A DNA stretch of 64,000 bases from Taeniopygia guttata (taxonomy: Eukaryota; Chordata; Aves; Passeriformes; Estrildidae), in NCBI RefSeq assembly GCF_048771995.1, contig NC_133033.1, forward strand, positions 2,232,501 to 2,296,500, given 5' to 3'. A model generated the notes under the pieces. It did no database searches. It worked only from the letters and a program-made list of their open reading frames with translations, and was not told the DNA's origin. Below, piece after piece: positions 12,801 to 25,100 of the stretch. The translations under genes were made by a program, and so were the position numbers. Position 1 is the first letter of the stretch; each line of letters starts with the position of its first letter.

Positions 12801-15800
12801 GTGCTCCCCAGCACCCCGGTCCCTAAAAACAGAACACAAGTGATCTTACTGATGGCAAGTGTTACACAGCCACAATTAAAATTGCTTCACTATGGCTTCA
12901 TACCATCTTTTTAAGAGTGAGGACAGTGAATCAATTCTTCTGTTCTTTGTTTACCATCAGACAAGTAACTTTTTCCCATAAGGATGGAGGAACCCAAGGC
13001 CATGCTCCTTTTAATACAAGAATTTGTATTAGCATGAAAACAGCAAACCAATGGTTGGTCTGGAAAGGCCAAAAAACTTCATGTATTTGCAAAGGCATGA
13101 GCTTGTTGTGCTCAAATTAACAAATGCTGTATTTTGTGTGCCCTCACTGCCACACAGAGACACAACTCACCTGCTCCAGATGTGAACACGCCTCAGGTTT
13201 TGACCTTGGTCAGGCTGAGATCACAGCCCAGAGCTGAAGCCTCTCTGAGATCAGCTGAAGTTCTGCTCTGTGAGCCCTTGAAACCATTCAGTTTTCTGAT
13301 TTTCCTAATCCCTATCCAGGATTTTGGGTTTGAGTGTTGCAGGTTCTGACTGACGCTCCCACTCCAGGCTCACTGTGGGCTGGAGCAGAAAAATGCTTTA
13401 AAGAGGGTTCTTTGTAAATGGGGATGATCCCATTGCTGAATGAAGGTTTAAATTCTGTACTGTTGTGCTCTGCTGGACTCAAGGGAACAGGGAATGGAAG
13501 GAATTACATGAATTTTCAAGTCCAACTCGCAGGAAGTGTGGACAGCACAGAATGCCAAGAGATCCTGGTAAGAGGAGGGATCTGTACAGATAAATCCTGG
13601 AAAGAGGTGAGTCTCAGGTGATATTGCTTCATAGCTTTTAGAGGCTGGGACATAGAATTCACCCCTGGAACCAGTCCCTAACTGCAGATTTGGAAGGGAA
13701 ATTTGCATAAAATCCTTATGGCCCAGTTTAAGGATTGAGCTCCAAAAATACTTCCTTTTTAGTTCCCTTTCTAATAAATACAGATACTCTACTTAAGCAC
13801 CTCCACAGCTCCTATCACATTCATTTCAGTGCATTTTAATTTTCCTTAACAAGGCTTGACATTTACATTTTAGAAAGAAAATCCTCTCCTATATTTAATT
13901 AGGGCACTGATTGAGACAGGATGGTAATAACCTCCCACACTTCTGTGTAAGACAGAGCCCCCACCCTGCTCCAGGAGCCAGCACATGCCAAAAAAAGCAG
14001 GTTTGGCTATCTGCTGTGTGCCATGCAAACATCACAAAGCTGTGATCACAAACCCCTTTCCATCCCGTCCTCCCAGTCCTGGGCAGCCAAAAATTATCCC
14101 AGTCCCTTCCATGACCTCATCCACTGACCCAGGAAGCTGCTGGATGTGGATAATCCCTAAAACATTGACTTTAACAACCTTTCCTTGGGGCCCAGGGATT
14201 CACAGGCAGGATCAGAGTGTAGGAAAGGAGGAGATGGAGAGCAGGAATAACGTCTGAGTGCTGAGCAGAGCTCACAAAGCTTTGGCTTTAACACATGCCT
14301 AAACACCCACCAGAGCTGGGTGAAAACAGCAAACATTTATTTGTGCATCTTCTTGCATAAATAAAACCCTGCTGATTTGCTTTGATGGCATTTACGAGCA
14401 CATTTATTCATAAACATTAGAGTGAGCAAGTTTTTATTTGCAGGAGTGTTCATGGCAAACAAAAGCCTCGTGAATTCTGCTGTGAATAAATACCAGCGAG
14501 CTCTCACTCGAGCAGGGCTGCTGCAGTCATTAAGTAAAGCTCTTTTTACTATTCACACTGTGGATTCAGACAATTACAGCTGCCCGTGGACTGCTTACAA
14601 ACAGGGAAGGGAACTGTTTATGGAGCTCAGTTCATCCAATTAGGCAGCAGAAGCATCTTGTGAAGACACCAAACCTCAGGGTCAAACCGTGAGTGCCCAG
14701 GGCTGGATCCTGATGCCCTCAAATTCCTCTTTGCACCTTTTTGTCAATACAAATAAGTTAACATCATTTAAAAATCCTTTTATATGATTCTGGCACGGCC
14801 TAAGCAAGCTGGTGGGAGGCTGTCCCTGTGCTGCTGGAATATTCTGCCAGAGGCTCTGGGATTAGGGATCGTGTAAGGAGCTGAAATGCTGCTGGTTATT
14901 GTTCCTGCCTGTGCTGCAAGGCTTCCCATGCAGGGCTGGGGGAATGCACCCCATAATAATCAGCTCCAAGGTGGGAAAGGGCCATGGATAACCTGGCCTC
15001 CTCTTGGAGGCTCCTGCTGCTCTGGCCTCCCTGGAAAAGCCCAGTGACCTTGGATGAAATGGTTGTGGAAACAGAACGTGGGGAGGGCTGGATTTCAAGC
15101 CTGCTGTTTGTGCTCATTTGTGGCATTATTGACCCTTCATAACTCACTGATGGCTGCTTTTCACTCCATCATCGCCTTTAAGAGATTGTCAATAAGGCTG
15201 GAAATAAATCAGGTCTCTGCAGCAAGTCCATTTCCCAACTGGAATTAGCAGGGAACAGGAGATCCCTGCCCTGCCTCCATTGGGCACAACTGAACTGCTC
15301 TACTGCTTCACACTGCCAAAGCTTCTGGCTTTGGAGGGGTGAAAAAAAAAGAAGCACAAAAGAAAAATCAGGTTGGCCCCAGTTTTCCAGCTCTGCTGAA
15401 GCGTGGGGGACTGGTGAGAGGGAAAAGAAATCATTAAAGAGAGGCATCACAAAACCCCTGGATGGGGCTTGGAGCAGCCTGGGATAGTGGAAGGTGTCCC
15501 TGCCCATGGCAGGGGGGCACTGGATGGGCTTTAAGGTCCCTCCCAACCCAGGCCAGTCTGGGATTCTGGTATTCTATGAAACAAACTTAGTGATGGTGTG
15601 AGTCTATTCCCATTTCCAGGCCTTCTGGAAGCCGGGCTGCAATTCTCCAGGCTCTGTTTCCCTCTGAGATCAGCTGTCTCTACCACCATCAGCAAATAAT
15701 TTCCTCTCCTGAAGGACCACTCCAGAAATTCCCATTTCAGGTGTAAACACGAGGCGAGCAGTGCCCTGGGCTTCTGCAAATGCCTCAGAAATCAGCTGCT

Positions 15801-17930
15801 GCCTTGTCCGGAGTGCCTGGGGGCTGTTTTAAAAGGTGGGCTGGAGATGGGAGAGGCTGCAGAGAGAGGGAGGTGGTGGCTGGGGGTTTCCCCATGAGGA
15901 GAGAAATCCCTCACCCTACACCCTGAGCTGCCAGGGCAGAACCAGCACCCTCAGCAGAGCTCTGGGCTGTGCTGGGCTTTGGTCAGTGCCAGGGAGAGCC
16001 AAGGTTTGGAAAACAAGGCAAATATCCATCCTGGAAAGAGAAGGCAGAGTCTCCATTGAGAGGCCTGAGCTTGTGCCAAGCTAATGCCAGATATTATAAA
16101 CGCAGAGAGAATTTTCCTTGTAAGGAAGAAAGAAATGGCAGAAGGGAGGGAGAGGAAAGGGAGTGAGGGGCCAAAGCTCCGAGGCTGCAGCGCTCCTGTT
16201 CAGGCTCTCAGGCAGGAGATTTGTGGAAAGTCTCCCAGAGCCTGGGCCACTGCTGGGTGTGTGAGTAACTGATGCTCCTCAGCTTTGTGTTTGAAGGCAG
16301 CAGCAGCAACACTGATGACACGAATTAATTGCCTGGTTTTCAGCAGCTAATGCAGACAAGGTAAAGAAAATTACTACACGATTAACATAGTTTCCAATTA
16401 AAGTCCCCTGTAGTTACCCAAAAACATCAATTTCCAGTAACCTGGTAATTTAACTTGTGTCACCCCTATACACAAGTGCACCAGGGCATTCTGTGGACTT
16501 GCCTGTGCTTAAACCTTGGACAAAAACCATGATGAAAACCCCGGAAAATAGCCATGAATTTTTAACAATTATTTGTGGCAGGCTTTAAAGAAAATCCTGC
16601 CTTTGTGAACTAGGATTTGCTACAAATTAAAGGACCCCCAACCCAGGTGCTGTTCTAGCACTGCTACTTTTCTTTCCCTCAGAAAGGGAAAAACTTTCAC
16701 TATTTAATAAGTTCAAAGATGTTTCAGCCACTACATTTTTTTATCCAATTGGAAAAAGACTGAGAGAAGAGAAACCATTCCACCCTTCTAGGGAAGTTTG
16801 CTGTTGGAATGACAGACCCACATTTTCCTTTTTAACATTTCTGTGCTAAAGCTCTTGTAATTCCTTGTGAGCATTTCCATTCCAAGAATTCCGAGCCAAA
16901 GGCCTTTGGAAGAGCAGCTCCATTCTGAAGACACAACAGGCTTTGGTGGGTCTGTACACATGGGATTTTTTGAAGGTACCTGAATTCAGGTGGTGGAGTT
17001 GTGGAAGAAGGAAAATTCATCCTTCAGTTCCCATCTCAGCCAGAGCTCCTGTGCTGCACTGGGTGGGTCAGTGATGGAATTCAGCACAGAGACACAAAGG
17101 CTCCTGCCCATGGAGCATTCCCTCAGCTCCTCTCCCCCTTCCCAGTGCACATCCATGGCACATTTGTGCTTCCTCAGCTGCACAGCCACAAAACCACCGA
17201 GCTCCAAGGGAAATCTTCTTCAATCCATCCCTGCAGGCTCCTGAAGGCTCTCCCTGTCCTCCTGAGCCTGTGATGCCTTCCTGGTGGGAAGCAGAGAGGA
17301 GAGCACAGTGGAACCAGCCCAGCCCCCTGCCCTGTGACAGGAGCTGTTAATGATGCAGCAGCTGATTGCTTTGCTTTTCTTTAATGTGAAAGAAAAGCAC
17401 AACTTGGTGTCTGATTTCCTGTCCACAGCCACCCAAAGGAACCACCCTCAGGCCTGTGCTAAAGCTGCACCTCCTTGTGCTCCACTCACCAGCAATCTTC
17501 TCTCCTCTAGCTCTGCCATCCACAATTCTCCTCATTTTGACATCTAAATTCCATAAATACGTTGTTTACTCCCTCTTCTGGGCTATTAATGAAAAATATG
17601 AAGATCAAGCCAAACATCCTCACACACTTGTTAGTAAAAAGTCATATTATGCCAAATATTAGTAGGATGCAGCAGTGCAGAGGTTACTGATTTAGACAAA
17701 TAATGTGTGGGGTTTTTTTCCTTGAAAACAAATTAACATTTTGCCTTTTTTGAATATTAATTAACACATGCAAATGCATCCTCCAGCTCTGACACAGACC
17801 TGGTGTAGCTCTGCCTGAAATCTATCCATTAGTCACCTCTTGCTCATAAAAGTAAAAGGTGCTTTAATGAACAAACATGATGCTTATTATTTGGATAAGT
17901 AACACTTGTGCCTCTGTGCCTGAGCAGCAC
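9871..17930. other. intergenic region without recognised genes
   Basis: No exon is supported. Apart from one CR1 fragment (15,460-15,579) it appears unique. Stretches with the texture of conserved noncoding DNA lie at about 11,755-11,990, 12,480-12,670, 14,340-14,640 and 17,340-17,680. An 11-bp-arm hairpin lies at 17,372-17,399. The ORF of 185 codons at 10,055-10,612 resembles no family. Confidence 0.55.
15460..15579 (+). mobile_element. CR1 LINE 3' fragment
   Basis: Reads GATGGGGCTTGGAGCAGCCT, GGGATAGTGGAAGGTGTCCC, the CATGGCAGGGG block and a TTCTATG-type end. This is the typical 3' terminus of an avian CR1, sense strand, 5'-truncated and non-coding. Confidence 0.85.
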
Positions 17931-18099
17931 TTAGATCAGATAACAGTTGGTTTACAACACAACAATAAAATCTGCCTTTATTGCAAATAAACAGAGTATT
18001 CACCCCTTACAATATTGGTTTAGATGCAGGATTATATTCACTGTTAGAGGATCTAATATTAATATAAAAGGCACAAGCACTTCATGTTTTCATACCTCT

Positions 18100-18105
18100 T
18101 TTATT
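18100..18105 (-). terminator. candidate ATG4C polyadenylation signal AATAAA
   Basis: Canonical hexamer on the minus strand about 0.9 kb past the ATG4C stop codon. A second copy at 17977-17982 is the alternative. Such hexamers are common by chance in AT-rich DNA. Confidence 0.35.
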
Positions 18106-19007
18106 TCCCAAGCAGCGTTAATATGGTTTTTTAAATATTGTATTTACTTTGTTAAAACATGAAACTATTTCTGTACATTTGTCTGCAATCTGAGAACACA
18201 CACCACCAAGTAATCATTTGTACAGCAACGACACGTATCAAAACAAAAAATCATCACAGCCCAGAATTTTCCACATCCACCCCCCTTGGCTTTGATTTAA
18301 AAGCTGCTCTGGCAGGAGAAGCCTCACCATTACAGTAGCTGAAACAGGAAACAAACACTGCTCTCCTCTAATAATTGTCTCCAGCTGCTTTGATTGGTTG
18401 CAGTTAATATTAATAGTATAACCTTTAAAAATTGTGGGGAAAGGTAATACTTTATCTTCACTCCTCATATTAAGGCTCCAAAGCAAGCTTAATGAGAAAC
18501 CATTAGAAAGTCATACTGCTAAATAGTATCTTAACTCCCAATTCAGCCTATATAATTATTGCAGGACTGCCAGCGCCAGTGGCTCCTGATCCATCAACCT
18601 CACCTCTCCAGAGGAGCTGCTCTGGATGGTGGCACGGTGGCAGAACTGGTGGGGCAGTTCCTGTGGGAACTGGGACTTGTTCCTGTGGGAAGGGGACAAC
18701 TCCAGCTGTGCTGCAGACAGGAACATGGAGGTCTCCACACCCCTGGAAAAGCCAGCCCCAGCATCTCCCTTCACTACCACAACGGCACAGACACTCCTCC
18801 AGCCAGCAGTCAGCACAAATAATTAGCACATACATTAGTAACTGACATCTTGAAGACTTTTAACATATAAAACATTATCATCTTTATGAAAATAGACCAA
18901 TTTCAGTACAGGCTTGCCTTTTTGGGGAAAGAATTCGGGTACAATTTCTGGAGTTAAAAGGCAAGTGTTCTCCTGGACAGCTGCCGATGCTCTTGTGTAA
19001 AACGTCC
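18100..19007 (-). other. ATG4C: ATG4C 3' untranslated region (extent inferred)
   Basis: Non-coding sequence after the ATG4C stop codon. On the minus strand an AATAAA hexamer occurs at 18105-18100 and another at 17982-17977; either could be the polyadenylation signal. The end is a guess from these hexamers, and earlier non-canonical signals cannot be excluded. Confidence 0.4.
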
Positions 19008-19178
19008 TTAAAGCAAGACAAACTCCTCTGTACTAAATCTCTTCAGTCTTTTCTTTTCATCCTCAGAGAAAAGGTCATTTTCTTCATGGAGTGGACTGGA
19101 AGCAAAGTCATAGTCTCTAGAATGACCCTTGACAAAAGTAAACAGGGGATATTTCTCCTTGGATGAAGATTTCAGCAT
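19008..19178 (-). CDS. ATG4C: ATG4C coding exon 10 (stop codon)
   Basis: Encodes residues 401-456: [20 protein letters not shown], a variable acidic stretch, then [11 protein letters not shown] and a TAA stop. It is one residue longer than human in the variable stretch. The acceptor is ATTTTAG. Confidence 0.96.
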   Translation of the reverse strand: MLKSSSKEKYPLFTFVKGHSRDYDFASSPLHEENDLFSEDEKKRLKRFSTEEFVLL

Positions 19179-22100
19179 CTAAAATGTAAAACAAGCCAGA
19201 TAAAACATTACTTGGAAATGAAGAATTACAGCAAGCACAGATATTCACCTGATGATGAGTAAGTAAAAAATGCATTATTTTAATTAACTAGTTAGACAAA
19301 AGCATTGCACAATTGAAACATTTCCTCCTCCTATTAGATATTTACTTCCCTTTCACAGGCAGCTGCTAATTTCCTGCCTACCCCTGGTTTAGAGCACACA
19401 GATCACCTGTATGTGCTGTCAGACTGAGTACAACAAAAAGATAAAAGGATAAAAGACAAAGATCTCTACAAAATCGTTAATGGCCATTAGGGTCTCCTCA
19501 AGCCCAGGTGTGAATTCTGCAGCAACTGAGCATCCTGGAGGGGGAAAGGATTTTTATGGTAGAATCAGCAGGTGCAATAATCAGTGTTTTCATTAGAAGT
19601 TTAAACACATTCACCAATGTAAATAAGGCAGCCAGGAGCATGAGGCTCAAACCAGATTGGTGACAGTCACAGGGAACCAGGGTGCCCAAAATCTATGTTT
19701 ATAAATAAGAAAACTGAGCATGGAGAAGGGGTGTGTGGGGAATGATAAATACTGAAACAGATCAGAAAAACACCTTTAAGAGCATGTAAAACCCCGCTAA
19801 ATGCTGAAAGACATTTCAGACTTTCAGGATGTTTTGTCCACTGATTTATTTTTTAATTTGTTTTACTTTATCTTACCTGCTTGGGAAAAACCAGCCCAGT
19901 GTTGCAGTGGCTGCAGAACTACATCAGGCTAGAGATAAACACTGCAGAACTAAAAATCACTGAGCACCATTTCAGGAGAACAATCAGTCTAAAACAGTAA
20001 AAAAATCTCCACAGGTATCTTTAAACAGTAAGAACTATTCAAAAAATGACAGTCAGGGGTTGAGGGACCCCTGAATATGGTTTGGGTAGAGTTGCACCCA
20101 TCACTCCACTTGGGCCTCAGTTCTGATGCCCTAATTTATCTGTCTCTAAACATGTAATGCCCATAATATTTATCCTCAAGTATAAAAGCTAAAGCTTATC
20201 TCACCTCTTATCACCCAGAAAAGCAGGCAGAACCTGGATTTTTCAGTCCAGCACAGGGCACACTAGGAATGCACTGAGCTTTATGGTTTAAGAGTTACCA
20301 CACTACAATTGCAAACCAAGGGAAAAATAATGGAAGAGAAGGAAAACACAAAGGATGTGAAGGAAGGATTGCAATATCAATTGATAGAATGTTTCTGACC
20401 TTGTCCCTGTATCCAAACTTTCCCCTCTTTTCAAACTGACACTGCCTGAAATGTATTTCTAGAAAATAATGTCACTAATATTAAAGAGCTTCTATCTAAA
20501 ATACCAGGATAATAACTCCAACATTTGGATCAGTCAAGAGTATTATCACAAACTGTGGTCAGGAAAAAACTAATTAATCCCAAACTTGAAAGAACAGAAA
20601 TAGGGAAAAGATAACTTCTGCTGGAACTGATTTTGTAATGAGATTTTTTTTTACTATGTTATGACACTCTATGTGACAGAACAGGAAAACAATGAAGAAC
20701 AGAAACTTCACTATTTAAACTTTCCTTGGATCTGCTGCTTAGGAACTCCTACTTCTTTAAATCTATTTTCTACCTCTCTAAGTAAGAACCAAAGAAACAA
20801 CTTCAGTATCAATCAGTATCTACTTAATTTAATCAGCAGAAAGTTTAAAAAAATGCTTTTTTGGCTGCAGTACTAATACCACTTATCAGGACATTCCAAG
20901 TGCTGGACAAACATTAATTCCTTGTGCTGCTGTGGTAACTGCTGTGGCTGGAATATTAACATTGAGCCCATCTGCTGCTGCATCCTTTTCACAGAGCATT
21001 TTCTGAACCCAGCAAACACAGAGCAGCTCACAGAACACAACCATGATGCTGCATTTTATACCCTCACATCCTGGAATAACTAAGGAGAAAAAAACTCGAT
21101 TCCAACTGGCCCTAAATGAATCCAGAGCAGAGTTTATCCAGGGGAAGGATGGGCTCAGACAGATTTGCTGGATGGCACCTGCTCCGTGGAGCTCCAAGCA
21201 GAGCCCTGTTCTTCCCACCAGCAAAATCCCCCCGTGCTAGGGAGAAATAATGAATAATTCGGGTTTGCCCCCACACTTCCCTTGCCCCCATGCCTGCCCA
21301 GGCTGCTCCCCAGCACGTCCCCAGCCTCCCCCGGGCCGCAGGGCTGGAGGGGACATCGCCACTTCGCGAGTGCCACCTCGTGGAGCCGCTCCCGCAGCCC
21401 AGGCGGGCTCTGCCCGGCCCCGCACCCCAAAAACCGCCGCAATTCCCACCCAGTGCCTTCCCAGCACGGGAAAAGCACTGATCAGTGCCACACAGAGAAT
21501 CGGGTCTGCTCAGCAGGGCGAGGCTGATTCCCTTCCCCACAGCCCGTTCTGGATTTGGGAACTCCAGCACCTACCTTGGTGATTTCTTCAGAAGCCTTCT
21601 CAAAGTCCTGCACAGTCCTACAGTAAAATCCTATTGTGCAGCTCGGATCCATCTTTTTGAAGGACATCTTTTTGGGAGAAGGACAGTGGAATGACTGCAA
21701 GTTTCCCAATTGAAAAACACAAAACACGATTACAGTCGGGAATGACACAGATCCATGTGTTTACTTTTGTCCCCCCCAACAGCTTTAAAGCATCCAATGC
21801 CCTGCACCACCTGAATTAAACCCCAGCACACACTTTGGCAGTGATTTCTCCCACCCCCCACAAATATTCAAGTGATTCCACCCTTCCCCAGCCATGTAAA
21901 ACCTCCTGCAGTTCAGGCTGCATTCCCCAACTTCCCCACACACCAGGTTAGTTTGGAATCTGTCAAAGCTCTGCTGCTCCCAGCAATACTTTATGAATAT
22001 TCCCAAGGCAGAGAAGGTGAATGCTCTTCTGCAAATTGAATTTGTAACAGCTTTTGCACTATCTTACTGCTTTACTACCACTGCCCAGTGCCCCTTCCCT

Positions 22101-25100
22101 CCCCAGCCTCTATAAAAGAGACATAATGGAATAAACCAACCTCATGCATTTTCCTTCAGTAAATGAAATGGGTTCAAAAACGCACAAAACACACAAAAGC
22201 AAAACCATATTAAAATGATCCATAAGCAGGGAAAAACCAAACATGCCCTGCTTTACAAATGGGTTTTTCCTCACGTGAAATCTCTTTCCCTGACAGATGC
22301 TGCCCTGCCAGTGCTGTGAGCTGATACTTTCAGCAGCCCTGCTGTAAGACAGAACAAACACAAAACCCCTTTCCCCATGCTCCCCACTCAATTTATGAGA
22401 GAAAAAATAAGTATATGCCATCTACCCTGATTCTGTGGTTATTTATTACAGGAACTGCAGTTGTGGTGAAGCTCTGTCCAATAATTGCAATTATTTCTTC
22501 ACGTGCTCTCAGAGCGAGCCAGTCCCCCCTACTCTGCCTCTAACACAGAGGATGACCCATCATCCTCCCTCTATTAAATCCCTTTTTTTGCTAATCACAA
22601 AAATCAATCCACAGAAGACAGCACTGGTTCCCAAATCCGAGTGTAACCATCCCTGCAGTAGTTTTACATAATAAAATATATTGTTCTTTCCTGGTGATTA
22701 CAAATCCGGGAGGTATTTCTGTAAAACCTCTGCTAAAAAATAACCACAAAGATGATTAGGGCTATTCCTGCAAGATTGATTTTAGTCACTGCTTCTTCTC
22801 CTCACCGTTCCAATTTTATAAACAGCAATTCTATTTTTAATTTTAATTCCTGAGTCATCAAATGCATTAAAAAAATCAAACCCTGCCTTCCACATCCCAT
22901 TCCAGCAGCAACCCTGTCCCTACAGCTGTGCAGGAGGTTTAATGCTGCACAAATCACTGCACAACAAAGAGAAGTGGGGAGGGTTTCTTTCCCCCCATTC
23001 CTCCAAACAAATGGATGCTGGAAGCCAATACAGAGTGGATTGATTTCCAACTTATTCTGGACAATTTGTCAATTTTGAAAATACTCCCTACAGATAAATC
23101 TAACAAGCAACTATCCACACTAAGAAAGCAATTTCTGTTTACTTTTGACATTTCTGGACAAAGATATAATACTATTAAATGCACCAAGCATTAAATTGCA
23201 ATCTATTTTCCGTCTGCAGGAAAGCATTAGGATGAGATCAAGCCAAGCTGGCAGCTTGCATACCTTCCACACACAGCTTAAAACCTTGGTACTATTTAGA
23301 AATTCAGATTAATGCCAGTCTGCAGCACAATTTTGAGGCTGAGTCATAGGAACAGAACCCAAAAGATGTGTTTTTGTAGCTAGGCCACAGCAGGATCTTA
23401 AGGAATTCACTTCAGCTCTGCTGCTCTGTGCTCTTCCCACCTTTTGTCTGGTTTTTCCCAAACTGTAAAATCTTCAGAGGCACTGGAGCAAAACAGTTCT
23501 GAGGATGAAGGGGAAGGATCTGGGTAACCACCCCAGGCAGAGCTGGCACTCACCAGCTCTTCCTCCAAACATCTCAAACAGGGCAAACCTAAAGCATCTC
23601 CAAACACAGCCAAACCTCCTGGCTGGGATATTTGCTGGCCCATTTTGCTGCTGTGTTCTTTTGCTTCATTCAGAACCTTCTCATTTCCTAGAGAATCTTC
23701 CACTTCTATATTATGTAACATGCTAACTCAAGCATTTTGTGAAGCATAAATAATGACAAATATCAAGTGTTTGCTTTAATGACTTGACATCAGCCCTGTG
23801 TAGGTCCTCTGGGATTTTTTATTTTTTATTTCTATGTGAATAGTTCTCCTGAACACCATTTGATGGGATTTAGTTCCAGCTCTGCTCTGGCTGTGGATGC
23901 CCCCTTAGGCTGAGCCAAGAGCTGCTGAAGTTCACCTGAAGGTGGACACAAGACCAAGGAGAGTTTGTGTGGATGGCCCTGAGGATGTGACTGTGAGTGC
24001 TGAGGCCACTGAGCAATTCCTTGCAGCTGACAATGTTTTCCCAGGGTAGCTGTAAATTGAGTTCTCTAATCACCTCCTTTAGCTCCAGGAATTTCCAGGC
24101 TCCTACTATTGAATACCACAGGAATTCTCCCTGATGTTGGTTGCAATTTGAATTTAAATAAATAAATAAATAAAATTACCAAAAAGACAAACTGTCAACC
24201 CCAAATCTAAACAGGTTTAAGATCTACAAATATAATCTATTTTCTTTGATGGAAAATTACTTAAATGAAGTGATCATCTATTTTGGAGATTTTATGATCA
24301 TTAAAAAGAAAACAGATGAAGATTAATGAAGTAAAAATTAAACCTCCATATTGAGATTTAACCTCTGGTCATTTTTGTTGATTATAGGCCTATAAAGAAG
24401 GGCAGGACACTGATAAATAACATGTAACTGTAAAACCATAAAGCTGCAGCTAGCTAGAACAGCTCTAAATAATTAGTGTTTGATTCATATGGGAAGAAAA
24501 CAGTGCCAGCTCTATATCCATAGTACCTCAAGAGGGAAATCCTTTATGCTGACATCTACAAAAGATTGGCAGTAATGAGGATCCATGTAAATCAAACTGT
24601 CATCTGCAAGGACAAAACAGAAGACAAGTAATTCAAAAAACACCTTATTATTACACTGCTTACAATCCAATTTCTATGCAGAACAGCTGGAAAAAAAGCC
24701 AGTGAGTAACTGCTTGCCAGGCTGATACTCATTGACTGAAGCATAGGTTTTTGCAGGACAGATTAACTTTTGCATAATCAAATATGCTTGTATAAGCAGA
24801 ATTTTTATAAAGTGATGAAACTGTCATTTAATTTTTGGTGATAAAATTACTTTTACAAACACACAATTATATTCTGGAGTTTGCATATGAAAAATGTATC
24901 GCCCTGCTTCATCCTGACAGCAAGAATATATTGCTTGTCATTTAGGCATCAACTAACACCACTTAAAGCAGGAGAGAGTAAATACCTAAATAAGAACTGC
25001 CAGGCAGGAACAGCAAATGCTCCTCAAGTTTGCTGAAACAGATAAATTATGCCTTGTTTATGCAACAAGGGAAATTAAATGTACATTTTACAGAATCCAA

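Larger units (their letters stand above)
19179..21574 (-). other. ATG4C intron between coding exons 9 and 10
   Basis: AT-rich intron with GT-AG ends and no recognised repeat, apart from a GC-rich, CpG-containing island at about 21,255-21,530 next to exon 9. The island carries a near-consensus CTCF motif. Confidence 0.8.

Noticed and set aside
21112..21570. Minus-strand frame of 152 codons adjoining ATG4C exon 9
   Set aside because: It begins next to the true exon's donor and lies in a GC-rich island. The exon ends at a clear GTAGGT donor in phase with the last exon, so this is intron.
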